Positions 42,291 to 51,017 of a DNA stretch of 64,000 nucleotides are shown piece after piece. The translations under genes and the position numbers were made by a program. Origin of the DNA: Tindallia sp. MSAO_Bac2. GTDB taxonomy: Bacteria > Bacillota > Clostridia > Peptostreptococcales > Tindalliaceae. Below the pieces are notes generated by a model. That model was not told where the DNA came from. It did no database searches and saw only the letters and a program-made list of their open reading frames with translations. The DNA is taken from the NCBI GenBank assembly GCA_003838145.1, contig QYZZ01000019.1, forward strand, positions 46,888 through 110,887, read 5' to 3'. Numbering within the stretch: the first letter of the stretch is position 1; each line of letters starts with the position of its first letter.

Positions 42291-43211
42291 CTAGTCAATG
42301 TCATATAGTGGTGTACTTAGATAACGCTCTCCGTTACTGGCGGCGATTACTACTATATTATCCTCCGGAGCCATTTTTTCCGCTACCTGAATAGCAGCTG
42401 CGATAGCAGCTCCTGATGAAATACCAAGCAGCAGCCCTTCTTCTTTTGCGATACGACGTGCAGTTGCCATGGATTCTTCAGCAGTAATTCGTACAACTTG
42501 ATCCAGAAGACTCACATCCATAATTTCCGGTATGAACCCAGCGCCAATCCCCTGTATTTTGTGCGACCCTGGCTGACCACCGGATAAAACTGGTGAATCA
42601 GACGGTTCAACGGCAATTAACTGAAGAGCAGCTTTTTTCTCTTTCAGGAAACGGCCGGCTCCCGTGATGGTTCCACCGGTACCGACACCGGCAACCAATG
42701 CGTGTAGCTGTCCCTGCAAATCTTCCCAGATCTCCGGACCGGTAGTTTTGTAGTGAATGGCAGGGTTGGCCGGATTCACAAACTGGCCCGGATTCACAGC
42801 ATCCTTATTCTGTTGAAGAATTTCTTCTGCTTTTTCGATGGCACCTTTCATTCCCTTAGAGCCTTCTGTGAGTACTAGCTCTGCACCATAAGCCTTCAAA
42901 ATCTTTCTTCTTTCAACTGTCATGGTGTCAGGCATAACCAAAATAAGAGGGTATCCCTTGGCTGCAGCTACCATGGCCAGACCAATTCCCGTGTTGCCAC
43001 TGGTTGGTTCCACCAGTAACGTTTTTTCAGTTATTTTACCTTCCGATTCTAATGCTTCAATCATACTAAGCGCAATACGATCCTTTACAGATCCGCCGGG
43101 ATTCTGGAATTCAAGCTTGACATATATACTGGCCATGTTTGGTGTTCCCTGCTTATTTAGCTTCACCAGCGGTGTTTTTCCAATTAATTGACTTACATTC
43201 TCTACAATCAT
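42291..43211 (-). CDS. cysK: Cysteine synthase A (O-acetylserine sulfhydrylase)
   Basis: The 306-residue PLP fold-type II enzyme has NPGGSVKDRIAL with the PLP Lys, EPTSGNTGIGLAMVAAAKGY for the phosphate/substrate loop, GVGTGGTITGAGRFLKEK and GISSGAAIAAA. It makes cysteine from O-acetylserine and sulfide. AGGAGG lies about 7 bases before the ATG. No cysE is adjacent. The family also includes cystathionine-synthase-like enzymes, but length and motifs favour CysK. Confidence 0.93.
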   Translation of the reverse strand: MIVENVSQLIGKTPLVKLNKQGTPNMASIYVKLEFQNPGGSVKDRIALSMIEALESEGKITEKTLLVEPTSGNTGIGLAMVAAAKGYPLILVMPDTMTVERRKILKAYGAELVLTEGSKGMKGAIEKAEEILQQNKDAVNPGQFVNPANPAIHYKTTGPEIWEDLQGQLHALVAGVGTGGTITGAGRFLKEKKAALQLIAVEPSDSPVLSGGQPGSHKIQGIGAGFIPEIMDVSLLDQVVRITAEESMATARRIAKEEGLLLGISSGAAIAAAIQVAEKMAPEDNIVVIAASNGERYLSTPLYDID

Positions 43212-43317
43212 ACAGATCCTCCTTTTCTATAACCTACTAATTCGGTTGGAATAAATGGTTTTATATATTTTACATGGATGTTTCTGGAATGTCAATATAA
43301 GCATTAAAAAAGATCAA

Positions 43318-43352
43318 TATAAAAATCCGCCCTACGTCAAATAAGGCGGATT
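43318..43352 (-). terminator. Terminator of the trxB-PDO unit
   Basis: On the minus strand AATCCGCC and GGCGGATT form a stem followed by a TTTTTAT tail. It lies about 45 bases past the stop of the thioredoxin-fold gene. Confidence 0.75.
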
Positions 43353-43396
43353 GAGACTGAAGACAAAATAGGATTATAAAATATATTTAACGATGC

Positions 43397-44050
43397 TTAT
43401 GAAGGCATATGAACTTTCTCGATTTCCTCCAGAAAAACCTCCAGAGGTTGATCGCCAACAAATTCATATTCATCATTGATAACAATTTTGGGAACACTGG
43501 AAACATTAAACTTATTTGAAACATCATGAAAGGTCTGCGCTTCAATCATCTCAGAGCTGACATGAGGATTGGATAAAGCAAGTTTGTGAGCTTTTTCAAC
43601 AGCTCCCGGGCAATGAGGACAACCCAGTGTTACAAATACTTTAATGTTTACTGGCGTACTGACAGCATCCAGACGCTTTTGTGCTTCCGGCGGAAGCTCT
43701 GCCCCTGCTCCGGACACTTCCAGTAAAGTCTTTATAAATGAGTTGATTTCGTGGCCTGCTGGAATTCCATTGAATTTGATTCCGTGGTACATTTTATTGT
43801 TATCAAGCACCACGATAGATGGAGTTAATTTCACATCCCACTCTGAAGCTTCTTGCTGGTTCTTTTCCAGATCATAATAATGCACAACCACTTTGGAAGT
43901 TACATCCTCCAGATCTTTCAGCATTCCTGTGGTTTCTTCGCAGGTTGGGCAATCACCATTCTTTGTAAAAAGTGCCAGATGCACCTCGTTTTTCATAGCT
44001 TCCAGTATTTCACGCAATTGTGTTTTTACCTCTTCAGTTAATATTTGCAT
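43397..44050 (-). CDS. Double-thioredoxin-fold protein (protein disulfide oxidoreductase-like)
   Basis: This 217-residue protein has two thioredoxin-like folds. The first carries a GDCPTCEET CxxC site near residue 34 and a cis-Pro segment LTPSIVVLD; the second carries LGCPHCPGAVEKA near residue 147 with SSVPKIVIND. This is the layout of archaeal/clostridial PDO or AhpF-N-like glutaredoxin proteins, which shuttle electrons to disulfides and peroxidases. It overlaps the upstream thioredoxin reductase-like gene by 17 bases, so the two probably form a dedicated pair. Confidence 0.88.
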   Translation of the reverse strand: MQILTEEVKTQLREILEAMKNEVHLALFTKNGDCPTCEETTGMLKDLEDVTSKVVVHYYDLEKNQQEASEWDVKLTPSIVVLDNNKMYHGIKFNGIPAGHEINSFIKTLLEVSGAGAELPPEAQKRLDAVSTPVNIKVFVTLGCPHCPGAVEKAHKLALSNPHVSSEMIEAQTFHDVSNKFNVSSVPKIVINDEYEFVGDQPLEVFLEEIEKVHMPS

Positions 44051-45050
44051 TTTTATTCTCCTCTCCTGATTGAATATGGTTTATATAATCATTTGCTGCC
44101 AGGGCCGCTTTTGCACCGTCACCGGCAGATATAACAACTTGTTTGTAAGGACCCTCAATTACATCGCCGGCAGCGAAAACACCTGGTATACTTGTCTGAA
44201 GCTGATTGTCCACGATTAACTCATTTTTATCATTCATGTCCAGAAACCCTTCAAAGACCTTTGTATTGGACTGATAGCCGATTTCAACAAAAACACCATC
44301 TCCCTTAATGACATTTTCTTTGCCGGTGGCTTTCTGAATAACACGAACTCCTTCAACCATCTTATCACCAAGTATTTCCTGTATAGGTGTTTCCAGATGG
44401 ACTTCAACATTGTTCAGCTGATTCATTCTTTTTACAAGAATATCGTCGGCTCTTAGCTGGCTTCGATGCACTAATATCACTTTTTGAGCAATTTTGGAAA
44501 GGTCAATAACGGCTTCTACTGCCGCATTACCACCACCAGCAACTATTACCGTACGGTCCTGAAAAAGTGGCCCGTCGCAAATGGCGCAGTAAGCGACACC
44601 ACGTCCTTTTAATCTTCCCTCGCCCGGAACACCCAGCTGCTTATGATGACTGCCGGTAGCAATGATAACTGATCTGCTTCTGATCTTAGAACCATCCTTA
44701 AGAGAAACAGTTTTTACAGATTCCCCGCCGGTTATACCAGCTACCTCTTTTTGCTGCTCCATTGGTATTCCTAAAGATCCGGCATGGTTCCGGAATTGTT
44801 TAGCCAGTTCCTCACCGCTTATGGAGGAAAAACCCGGGTAGTTTTCAATTGCAGAGGTATCCAGAACCTGGCCGCCCACTCTCGTAGCAATTACCAGTGT
44901 TTTTAAGCCTTTACGCTTAGCATAAATAGCAGCACTTAAGCCGGCCGGCCCGGCACCGATAACGGTTACATCCTGTATTTCCTCCAGGTAAGGTTTCTGT
45001 GGTGGTCTATTTAAACCACCGGATAGGTTGAGATCAAAGGATAAACTCAT
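44034..45050 (-). CDS. trxB: Thioredoxin reductase-like flavoprotein
   Basis: The 338-residue flavoprotein has an N-terminal extension of about 25 residues, the FAD motif VTVIGAGPAGLSAAIYAKRK, the redox site AYCAICDGPLF (CxxC) and the C-terminal FAAGDVIEGPYKQVVISAGD. In the NAD(P)H domain GGGNAAVEAVIDL is kept, but the usual HRRxxxR phosphate-binding motif reads HRSQLR, with the second Arg replaced by Ser. NADPH use is therefore doubtful; NADH or a ferredoxin/flavin donor is possible. AAGGGAG precedes the ATG. It overlaps the PDO-like gene. Confidence 0.9.
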   Translation of the reverse strand: MSLSFDLNLSGGLNRPPQKPYLEEIQDVTVIGAGPAGLSAAIYAKRKGLKTLVIATRVGGQVLDTSAIENYPGFSSISGEELAKQFRNHAGSLGIPMEQQKEVAGITGGESVKTVSLKDGSKIRSRSVIIATGSHHKQLGVPGEGRLKGRGVAYCAICDGPLFQDRTVIVAGGGNAAVEAVIDLSKIAQKVILVHRSQLRADDILVKRMNQLNNVEVHLETPIQEILGDKMVEGVRVIQKATGKENVIKGDGVFVEIGYQSNTKVFEGFLDMNDKNELIVDNQLQTSIPGVFAAGDVIEGPYKQVVISAGDGAKAALAANDYINHIQSGEENKNANIN

Positions 45051-45154
45051 AACAAAACACTCCCTTAAATTTTATGATTTATGCTAAATTAGTTGAATGA
45101 GCACTGGTGACGGTGACGGTTCTTGAATCGCGTGGCGTGTTAATCTATTCCTGG

Positions 45155-45886
45155 CTACCGGTTAAGTATTTTACTGACGGAGGACTCAGAAAGACCACCA
45201 AACAGATCTCCCAGCTGTTTCAGGCTAAGAGTGGTGGAACGTCTGAACTGATGAATTAAATGATTGCGTTTTTCTTTGTCTTTAAACAGCTCTTCCAGGC
45301 TGCCTTCGTTAACAGAGGCAATTTCTTTTAGTCGATTTCGTGCTTCGTACAGGGTGGTAATACATTTATTGCACTCATTTAAGCTGCTGGATGAAGTGGA
45401 TATTATATTTTGGGAACAGTCCAACCGGATATCCTGCATATCAACAGGTAATAACAGAGCTTCTTCTGCACCCCGGTAACAGCAAAAACTGTTATAAGGA
45501 TCCGGTTTTTGGCGACGACCCTGTGACCGACGATGAATATCAGCCATCAGAGACAACAGATCCTCTCTTTCTGAGATTTGGCGGCTGATGTATCTGTCCC
45601 GAAAAAGTTTCCCGCTATAATTAACATACATGGCATAGGAAATATTGATGCTTTTCATGATACTTGAAAGGTCAGCCCCCTGAAGATTGATAACCAGATG
45701 GTATTCATCGTTGTGAGAGGCACAAAAGGCATAAAGCCTAAACTGAAATTTATCCCGGGCCTTTTTAAGGATAGAAAGCCACTTTTTCCGATCTTCCCAG
45801 CCTTGAAAAAGAGGTCTCTGACCACTTCCCCGCTGTTGTATATGATATATTCCATAAAGTGTTTTTTCTCTCGCCTGTCGTGGCAT
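45155..45886 (-). CDS. REP-associated tyrosine transposase-like protein (RAYT, Y1_Tnp), degenerate HUH
   Basis: The 243-residue protein starts at MPRQAREKT, like other Y1 transposase/RAYT proteins: GIYHIQQRGSGQRPLFQ, a middle part ASHNDEYHLVINLQG, then SYAMYVNYSGKLFRDRYIS with the candidate catalytic Tyr. The C-terminus (LSLKQLGDLFGGLSESSVSK) looks like a helix-turn-helix. The usual NHxH metal site reads DEYH, so one His is replaced. No terminal repeats flank it, and a single copy is seen. It is likely a domesticated or unusual RAYT rather than an active insertion sequence. Confidence 0.8.
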   Translation of the reverse strand: MPRQAREKTLYGIYHIQQRGSGQRPLFQGWEDRKKWLSILKKARDKFQFRLYAFCASHNDEYHLVINLQGADLSSIMKSINISYAMYVNYSGKLFRDRYISRQISEREDLLSLMADIHRRSQGRRQKPDPYNSFCCYRGAEEALLLPVDMQDIRLDCSQNIISTSSSSLNECNKCITTLYEARNRLKEIASVNEGSLEELFKDKEKRNHLIHQFRRSTTLSLKQLGDLFGGLSESSVSKILNR

Positions 45887-46080
45887 AACCATAACCCCGC
45901 TTTCAAAACTGATTATACAGCTCTGATTACAAAAAGTCAAGTACCGTCCCGATGATTTATTTCATCTGTAGCAGTAAAGGTTTTTAGATGAAGTTTCAGT
46001 TAAACAGGTGGTATTAAATCCTTAAAAATGGTACAATATCCAATGAAATCAGTAGAACAAAAAAAGAGAGGATTAATGAA

Positions 46081-46569
46081 ATGGAGCATATATTTACATG
46101 GGTCAGAAACGAAGTGCTGGTATTTATTATGGCGGCACTGCCTGTTATCGAATTGAGAGGCGCCATTCCTTTTGGCATGTCCCTGGGGTTTTCACCTGCC
46201 CATGCTTTCGCTATAAGTCTGGCAGGAAGCCTTTTGCCCGCACCATTTATTATTTTTGGCATAAGACCGGTTTTTGCTTTTCTCTCGAAGCACAGCTCTT
46301 TTATGGATCGACTTATCAACGGAATTACCAGCAGAACCATGGCGAAAGGTGAAAGAGCCAAGCGCTTTGGTTTTATCGGGCTGATTATGCTGGTAGCCAT
46401 TCCTTTACCGGGAACTGGTGTCTGGACAGGGAGTCTGGCAGCTGTCCTGCTGAACCTTCGGTTTAAAATCGCCTTTGCAGCGATTCTCATTGGCAATATT
46501 ACAGCGGGTCTTTTGGTGGTTTCCGGCAGCAGTGGGATTTTCAGGTGGATTTCAGCGACATTTAGTTGA
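46081..46569 (+). CDS. COG2426 small membrane protein (putative small multidrug export family)
   Basis: The 162-residue protein has about four to five membrane segments, with ALPVIELRGAIPFGMSLGFS near residue 20 and LVAIPLPGTGVWTGSLAAVL near residue 105, both typical of COG2426. The family name suggests export of small drugs, but no transport reaction is proven. A -10-like TACAAT lies about 50 bases upstream. It ends 20 bases before galU and is probably co-transcribed with it. Confidence 0.85.
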   Translation: MEHIFTWVRNEVLVFIMAALPVIELRGAIPFGMSLGFSPAHAFAISLAGSLLPAPFIIFGIRPVFAFLSKHSSFMDRLINGITSRTMAKGERAKRFGFIGLIMLVAIPLPGTGVWTGSLAAVLLNLRFKIAFAAILIGNITAGLLVVSGSSGIFRWISATFS

Positions 46570-46588
46570 TGGAGATAGGAGATGAATC

Positions 46589-47461
46589 ATGATGAAAGTG
46601 AATAAGGCGATTATTCCGGCAGCAGGACTGGGAACCCGATTTTTGCCGGCAACAAAGGCACAGCCTAAGGAAATGCTGCCAATTGTTGATAAGCCGACGC
46701 TTCAATATATCATTGAGGAAGCGGTGGACTCTGGGATTGAAGAAATACTGATTATTACCGGACGCAACAAGCAGTCCATTGAAGATCACTTTGATAAATC
46801 CATTGAACTGGAGCTGGAGCTGGAAAAAAAAGGAAAAGACGAACTGCTGCAAACAGTTCGCAACATCTCTGACATGGTAAACATTCACTATATACGTCAA
46901 AAGGAGCCAAAAGGCCTGGGCCATGCTATTTATTGTGCAAAAAGCTTTATTGGAAATGAACCCTTTGCAGTTATGCTGGGTGACGATATTGTGGACTCGG
47001 AAATACCCTGTCTGAAACAAATGACGACCATCTATGATGAATACAAAACAACGATACTTGGTGTTCAGGAGGTTCCCCATTCAGAGGTGGACAAATATGG
47101 AATCGTTGACGGAAAAAACATCGAAGACAATGTTTACAAGGTAAAGAACCTGATGGAAAAACCTGCTATTGATGAAGCACCCACCAATGTGGCAATTTTA
47201 GGCAGATACATCATCAGTCCAAGTATCTTTGATATTCTGGAGCACACACCGCCTGGAAAAGGCGGAGAAATACAACTGACAGATGCCCTTAAAACTCTGG
47301 CAAAACAGGAAGCCATGTACGCTTATATTTTTGAAGGGAAACGTTATGATGTAGGCGATAAAATGGGATTTCTGCAGGCAACGGTGGAGTTTGCCCTGAA
47401 GAGAGACGATCTGAGGGAGCCGTTTATGGAATATCTAAGACAATTTGTTAAAGATCACTAA
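46589..47461 (+). CDS. galU: UTP-glucose-1-phosphate uridylyltransferase
   Basis: The 290-residue nucleotidyltransferase has the N-terminal loop IPAAGLGTRFLPATKAQPKE and the block MLPIVDKPTLQYIIEEAVDS, then MLGDDIVDSE, KVKNLMEKPAIDEAPT and PGKGGEIQLTDALK. It makes UDP-glucose for glycans and cell-envelope polymers. AGGAG precedes the ATG. It follows the COG2426 gene and runs in frame, right after its stop, into a remnant of a GtrA-type membrane protein, another glycan-related family. Confidence 0.95.
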   Translation: MMKVNKAIIPAAGLGTRFLPATKAQPKEMLPIVDKPTLQYIIEEAVDSGIEEILIITGRNKQSIEDHFDKSIELELELEKKGKDELLQTVRNISDMVNIHYIRQKEPKGLGHAIYCAKSFIGNEPFAVMLGDDIVDSEIPCLKQMTTIYDEYKTTILGVQEVPHSEVDKYGIVDGKNIEDNVYKVKNLMEKPAIDEAPTNVAILGRYIISPSIFDILEHTPPGKGGEIQLTDALKTLAKQEAMYAYIFEGKRYDVGDKMGFLQATVEFALKRDDLREPFMEYLRQFVKDH

Positions 47462-47596
47462 CTTCTACCTACCTTATTATTGGGGTACTTATTACTGCTG
47501 GCTTTAATCAGCAAACTGGTGATGAATATACTGGTAGTTATCCTAAACTACATCTTAAGCAGGTGGGTAGTATTTAAAGCAAGGCAGGAATACTAA
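47462..47596 (+). pseudogene. C-terminal remnant of a GtrA-family membrane protein
   Basis: Directly after the galU stop an open frame without an initiation signal encodes 44 residues, with LLLGYLLLLALISKLV, then MNILVVILNYILSRWVVFKA, ending in TAA at 47594-47596. The pattern of two hydrophobic spans ending in N-x-x-x-S-R-x-x-V-F-K is that of the C-terminus of GtrA/DPMS_TM proteins, which handle lipid-linked sugars. The N-terminal half is absent. It looks like the decayed tail of a gene that followed galU. Confidence 0.5.
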
Positions 47597-47603
47597 ATCA
47601 ATA

Positions 47604-47657
47604 AAGACGATCGGATTATCAGAGTGAAATAAGCTGGTAATGCGGTCGTTTTTTTCA
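47604..47657 (+). terminator. Terminator after galU and the GtrA remnant
   Basis: CGATCGGATTATCAG pairs with CTGGTAATGCGGTCG (wobble pairs and one mismatch), followed by seven T. Confidence 0.7.
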
Positions 47658-47706
47658 AGGTATCAATACCCGGAATGAACAGCATCAGATCTCCCGAACA
47701 CTAAGC

Positions 47707-47735
47707 TTGACAGGCACCTGAAAAATAATTAGAAT
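47707..47735 (+). promoter_or_regulatory. Promoter of the his operon
   Basis: TTGACA (47707-47712) and TAGAAT (47730-47735) have a 17-base spacer, 64 bases before hisZ. No T-box or histidine-rich leader peptide is visible in the short leader, so control may act at initiation. Confidence 0.65.
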
Positions 47736-47799
47736 AGGGGCAGGCCACAAACAGTTTACTACTTTAGCGCACTAAAGCGAAAGAAAGGATGAATCATAC

Positions 47800-49011
47800 A
47801 TGGAAAAAAGAAAAATGTTTCTGCCCCAGGGTGTGCAGGACTTATTAATAGATGATTGCCTGCTTCGCAGGAAAATTGAAGATCAGCTGATGGAAACCTT
47901 CAATCAATGGGGATATATGGAAATCAGCAGCCCTACCCTGGAATACTACGATCTTTTTACAGAGCCGCCAATGTTGGCTGATGGCGACAATATGTTTAAA
48001 ATGATCGATACAAACGGGAAAATACTGGTGATGAGACCGGACTGCACAATCCCCATGGCAAGAATTGTTGCGACAAAAATGAAAAACTTTGTATATCCGC
48101 TCAAACTGTGTTATGTGGAAAATGTTTATCGGATTGACCGGGAACAGTCAGATCAGAAGCGGGAATTTCGCCAGGCTGGAGTGGAGCTGTTTGGTGTTTC
48201 TTCTGTAAAGGGAGACGCTGAAATACTGGTGACAGCCATCGAATCTCTTAAGTCCTTAGGGCTTGAGAACCTGACGGTGGAACTGGGACATATGAATTTT
48301 CTAAGCGCTTTTTTCGAATCACTGGAACTGGAGGAGGAAGCAAAGCAGCAAATCCTTCGGTTGCTGGAAGAAAAAAACATTACAGGTATACAGGAAATGG
48401 CAGAAATCCATGGCATTCAAAAAGAAAAGGCCCGTTTACTGGTAAGGCTTCCCCGTATGTTTGGAACCCCGCAGGAAGTGTTGTCGGAAGTAAAAACCTA
48501 TCTGCTGACGGAAGATATGGAAGAAGCACTGGAAGAACTGAAACAAACCATAGAAATGGTTGAAGAGTATGGTCTTGGTGAGTGCCTGGGCATTGATCTG
48601 GGCATGGTAAGTCAGCTGGAATACTATACAGGGGTTACTTTCAAAGGATTCACAAAGGATTTAGGGGCTATCATTCTCAGTGGGGGAAGATACGATAAAT
48701 TGCTGGGTAAGTTTGGAATGGACTGTACTGCCACAGGCTTTGCCATCGTGGTAAACAAGCTGACCAAAGCATTAAAAATTCAGAACAATATACATGTGCC
48801 CAAAAGAAAGCATATTCTTATACTGGACACTCAATATAACATTGGTGCTGTCAAAGATGCGGTTGATGAACTGCGGGAAGGTGGCAATATTGTTGAATTC
48901 TGTATGTTGGAAGATCCGGATAAAATCCGTGAATACATGGTGCGGCGTCAGGTGGACGAGCTGGTAAGAATTAAGCAGGATGGAAATATTGAAAAAATTG
49001 ACATGGAATAA
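47800..49011 (+). CDS. hisZ: ATP phosphoribosyltransferase regulatory subunit (HisRS-like)
   Basis: This 403-residue HisZ is a histidyl-tRNA synthetase paralogue without tRNA charging: LPQGVQDLLIDDCLLRRKIE at the start, DNMFKMIDTNGKILVMRPDC, motif 2-like CYVENVYRIDRE and QKREFRQAGVELFG, and YYTGVTFKGF. It is required by the short form of HisG encoded next and carries the histidine feedback site. It is the first gene of the compact his operon, 64 bases after the promoter. Confidence 0.93.
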   Translation: MEKRKMFLPQGVQDLLIDDCLLRRKIEDQLMETFNQWGYMEISSPTLEYYDLFTEPPMLADGDNMFKMIDTNGKILVMRPDCTIPMARIVATKMKNFVYPLKLCYVENVYRIDREQSDQKREFRQAGVELFGVSSVKGDAEILVTAIESLKSLGLENLTVELGHMNFLSAFFESLELEEEAKQQILRLLEEKNITGIQEMAEIHGIQKEKARLLVRLPRMFGTPQEVLSEVKTYLLTEDMEEALEELKQTIEMVEEYGLGECLGIDLGMVSQLEYYTGVTFKGFTKDLGAIILSGGRYDKLLGKFGMDCTATGFAIVVNKLTKALKIQNNIHVPKRKHILILDTQYNIGAVKDAVDELREGGNIVEFCMLEDPDKIREYMVRRQVDELVRIKQDGNIEKIDME

Positions 49012-49047
49012 AATACAGTCGTTGGACAAAGATAGGACGTGAATCGA

Positions 49048-49695
49048 ATGCATGGAAAAACCAGATTGGCACTGACAAAAGGCAGGTTGGAAAAAGACAC
49101 GGTGCAGTTACTGGAAAAATCAGGCCTGAACACAGATATATTAAAAAATCCCAAAAGAAAGCTGATACTGGATATTCCCGGATATCCCCTGGAAATAATT
49201 CTGTTGAAGGGGAGCGACGTAGCCACTTATGTTGAACACGGCGTTGCTGATCTGGGAGTAGTAGGTAAAGATATTTTGCTGGAAAATCCAAAGCCTGTGT
49301 ATGAAGTGGCGGATCTGGGGTTTGGTGCCTGTCGCATGGCAGTGGCAGGTCCGCCTGCAGCCGCTGAAAACGGGAAAAAACTGTTGCGGGTCGCCAGTAA
49401 ATACCCGTGGATTGCCCGGAATCACTTTGAAGCAAAAGGCCAATCTGTTGAGATTATTGAGCAGCAGGGCTCGGTGGAGCTGGCACCTTTGATGGGACTC
49501 TCAGATGTTATAGTGGATATTGTAGAAACAGGAAATACCCTCAAAGCTAACGGACTTATTATTATGGAGGAAATCCTTAAAATAAGTGCCCGTTTAATTG
49601 TGAACAAGGTTAGCTATAAAACAAGAAGAGTGGAAATGAATGCTTTAATTGATATGATGGAAAAACAGGCAGCAGAGAAAGGGGATCTGGGATGA
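49048..49695 (+). CDS. hisG: ATP phosphoribosyltransferase, short form
   Basis: The 215-residue HisG catalyses the first step of histidine synthesis (ATP plus PRPP). LALTKGRLEKDTVQLLEK, YVEHGVADLGVVGKDILLE, VASKYPWIARNHFEAKG and LSDVIVDIVETGNTLKANGL are typical; the last holds the PRPP loop. Its length is that of the short form that lacks its own regulatory domain, consistent with hisZ upstream. AGGA at 49034-49037 fits ATG 49048 better than the GTG at 49039. It overlaps hisD by four bases. Confidence 0.95.
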   Translation: MHGKTRLALTKGRLEKDTVQLLEKSGLNTDILKNPKRKLILDIPGYPLEIILLKGSDVATYVEHGVADLGVVGKDILLENPKPVYEVADLGFGACRMAVAGPPAAAENGKKLLRVASKYPWIARNHFEAKGQSVEIIEQQGSVELAPLMGLSDVIVDIVETGNTLKANGLIIMEEILKISARLIVNKVSYKTRRVEMNALIDMMEKQAAEKGDLG

Positions 49696-50981
49696 AAATA
49701 ATCAGCTGGTCGGATAAAGAAGGAGAAAAATACCTGGAAGCCCTCCATGAAAGGCAGCGTGACACGAATCAGGAAATTGAAAGAAAGGTTCAGATCTTAC
49801 TGGAAAAAGTTAAAGAAAAGGGTGATGAGGCTGTACTGGAGCTGACCCGGGAATTTGATAAAGTCACACTGACGCCGGAAACCATGAAAGTATCCTCCGA
49901 AGAAATACAAGACGCCCTGGAGCAGGTGGATGAAGTATACATTGAAGCCATGAAAAGGGCAAAAGAAAATATATCCCGGTTTCATCAGCGGCAGCGGCAG
50001 TTATCCTGGTTTGAGAATCCGGAGCCGGGAGTAACGTTGGGGCAGAAAGTTACCCCGCTGGATAAGGTGGGAATTTACGTGCCGGGTGGGACGGCTGCAT
50101 ATCCTTCATCTGTGTTGATGAACGCAATGCCGGCAAAAGTAGCCGGAGTCAGTCGAATTATTATGGCAACACCGCCGGATGATAAAGGTCGGGTAAATCC
50201 GGTTATATTGGCAGCAGCTGCCCTGGCAGGCGTTGATGAAATATATAAAATTGGTGGTGCTCAGGCAATAGGAGCCTTGGCTTTTGGAACACGTACCGTT
50301 CCACAGGTTGATAAAATCACCGGGCCCGGAAACCAGTACGTGGCAACAGCTAAGAAAATGGTTTATGGACAGGTAGACATTGATATGATTGCCGGTCCCA
50401 GCGAAATTCTTGTTATTGCGGATGATGATGCTGATCCGGCATATGTAGCGGCGGACCTTTTGTCCCAGGCGGAGCATGATGAATTATCATCAGCTATTTG
50501 CATCACCACGAGTCAGCTAATGGCAGAAACAATTCAGCAGAAACTGGAGAAGCAGCTAAAAAGACTGGATCGTGAGTCTATTGCCAGAAAATCTCTGGAA
50601 GATTATGGTGGCATTTGGGTTGTGGACTCACTGGAAGAAGCAGCAGCGCTGTCTAACCGAATGGCGCCGGAACATCTGGAGCTTTGCGTGGAAAAACCCT
50701 TTGAACTTCTGGAAAAAATCAGGCATGCCGGAGCTATTTTTATGGGACATTATTCGCCGGAGCCACTGGGGGATTATCTGGCCGGGCCGAACCATGTTTT
50801 GCCCACCGGAGGTACAGCCCGCTTTTACTCTCCGTTGTCGGTAGAAGATTTTGTCAAAAAAAGCAGCATTATTTATTATACACAGGAAGCTATGGAAAAA
50901 GTAGCTGATGATGTGATGCTGATGGCGGAAAAAGAAGGTTTGCAGGCTCATGGTAAAGCCATTAGCATTAGAAGACGATAG
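49692..50981 (+). CDS. hisD: Histidinol dehydrogenase
   Basis: The 429-residue HisD oxidises L-histidinol to histidine in two NAD-dependent steps. Motifs: [86 protein letters not shown] and [19 protein letters not shown] 49692 overlaps the hisG stop (ATGA), indicating translational coupling. Confidence 0.96.
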   Translation: MKIISWSDKEGEKYLEALHERQRDTNQEIERKVQILLEKVKEKGDEAVLELTREFDKVTLTPETMKVSSEEIQDALEQVDEVYIEAMKRAKENISRFHQRQRQLSWFENPEPGVTLGQKVTPLDKVGIYVPGGTAAYPSSVLMNAMPAKVAGVSRIIMATPPDDKGRVNPVILAAAALAGVDEIYKIGGAQAIGALAFGTRTVPQVDKITGPGNQYVATAKKMVYGQVDIDMIAGPSEILVIADDDADPAYVAADLLSQAEHDELSSAICITTSQLMAETIQQKLEKQLKRLDRESIARKSLEDYGGIWVVDSLEEAAALSNRMAPEHLELCVEKPFELLEKIRHAGAIFMGHYSPEPLGDYLAGPNHVLPTGGTARFYSPLSVEDFVKKSSIIYYTQEAMEKVADDVMLMAEKEGLQAHGKAISIRRR

Positions 50982-51017
50982 GTAGAAGTGAAAAAATACC
51001 GGAAAGGAGCCTTTCCC

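Noticed and set aside
45155..45886. Active IS200/IS605-type insertion sequence
   Set aside because: No tnpB, no subterminal hairpins at the gene ends and an altered metal motif; RAYT-like single gene is the better call.
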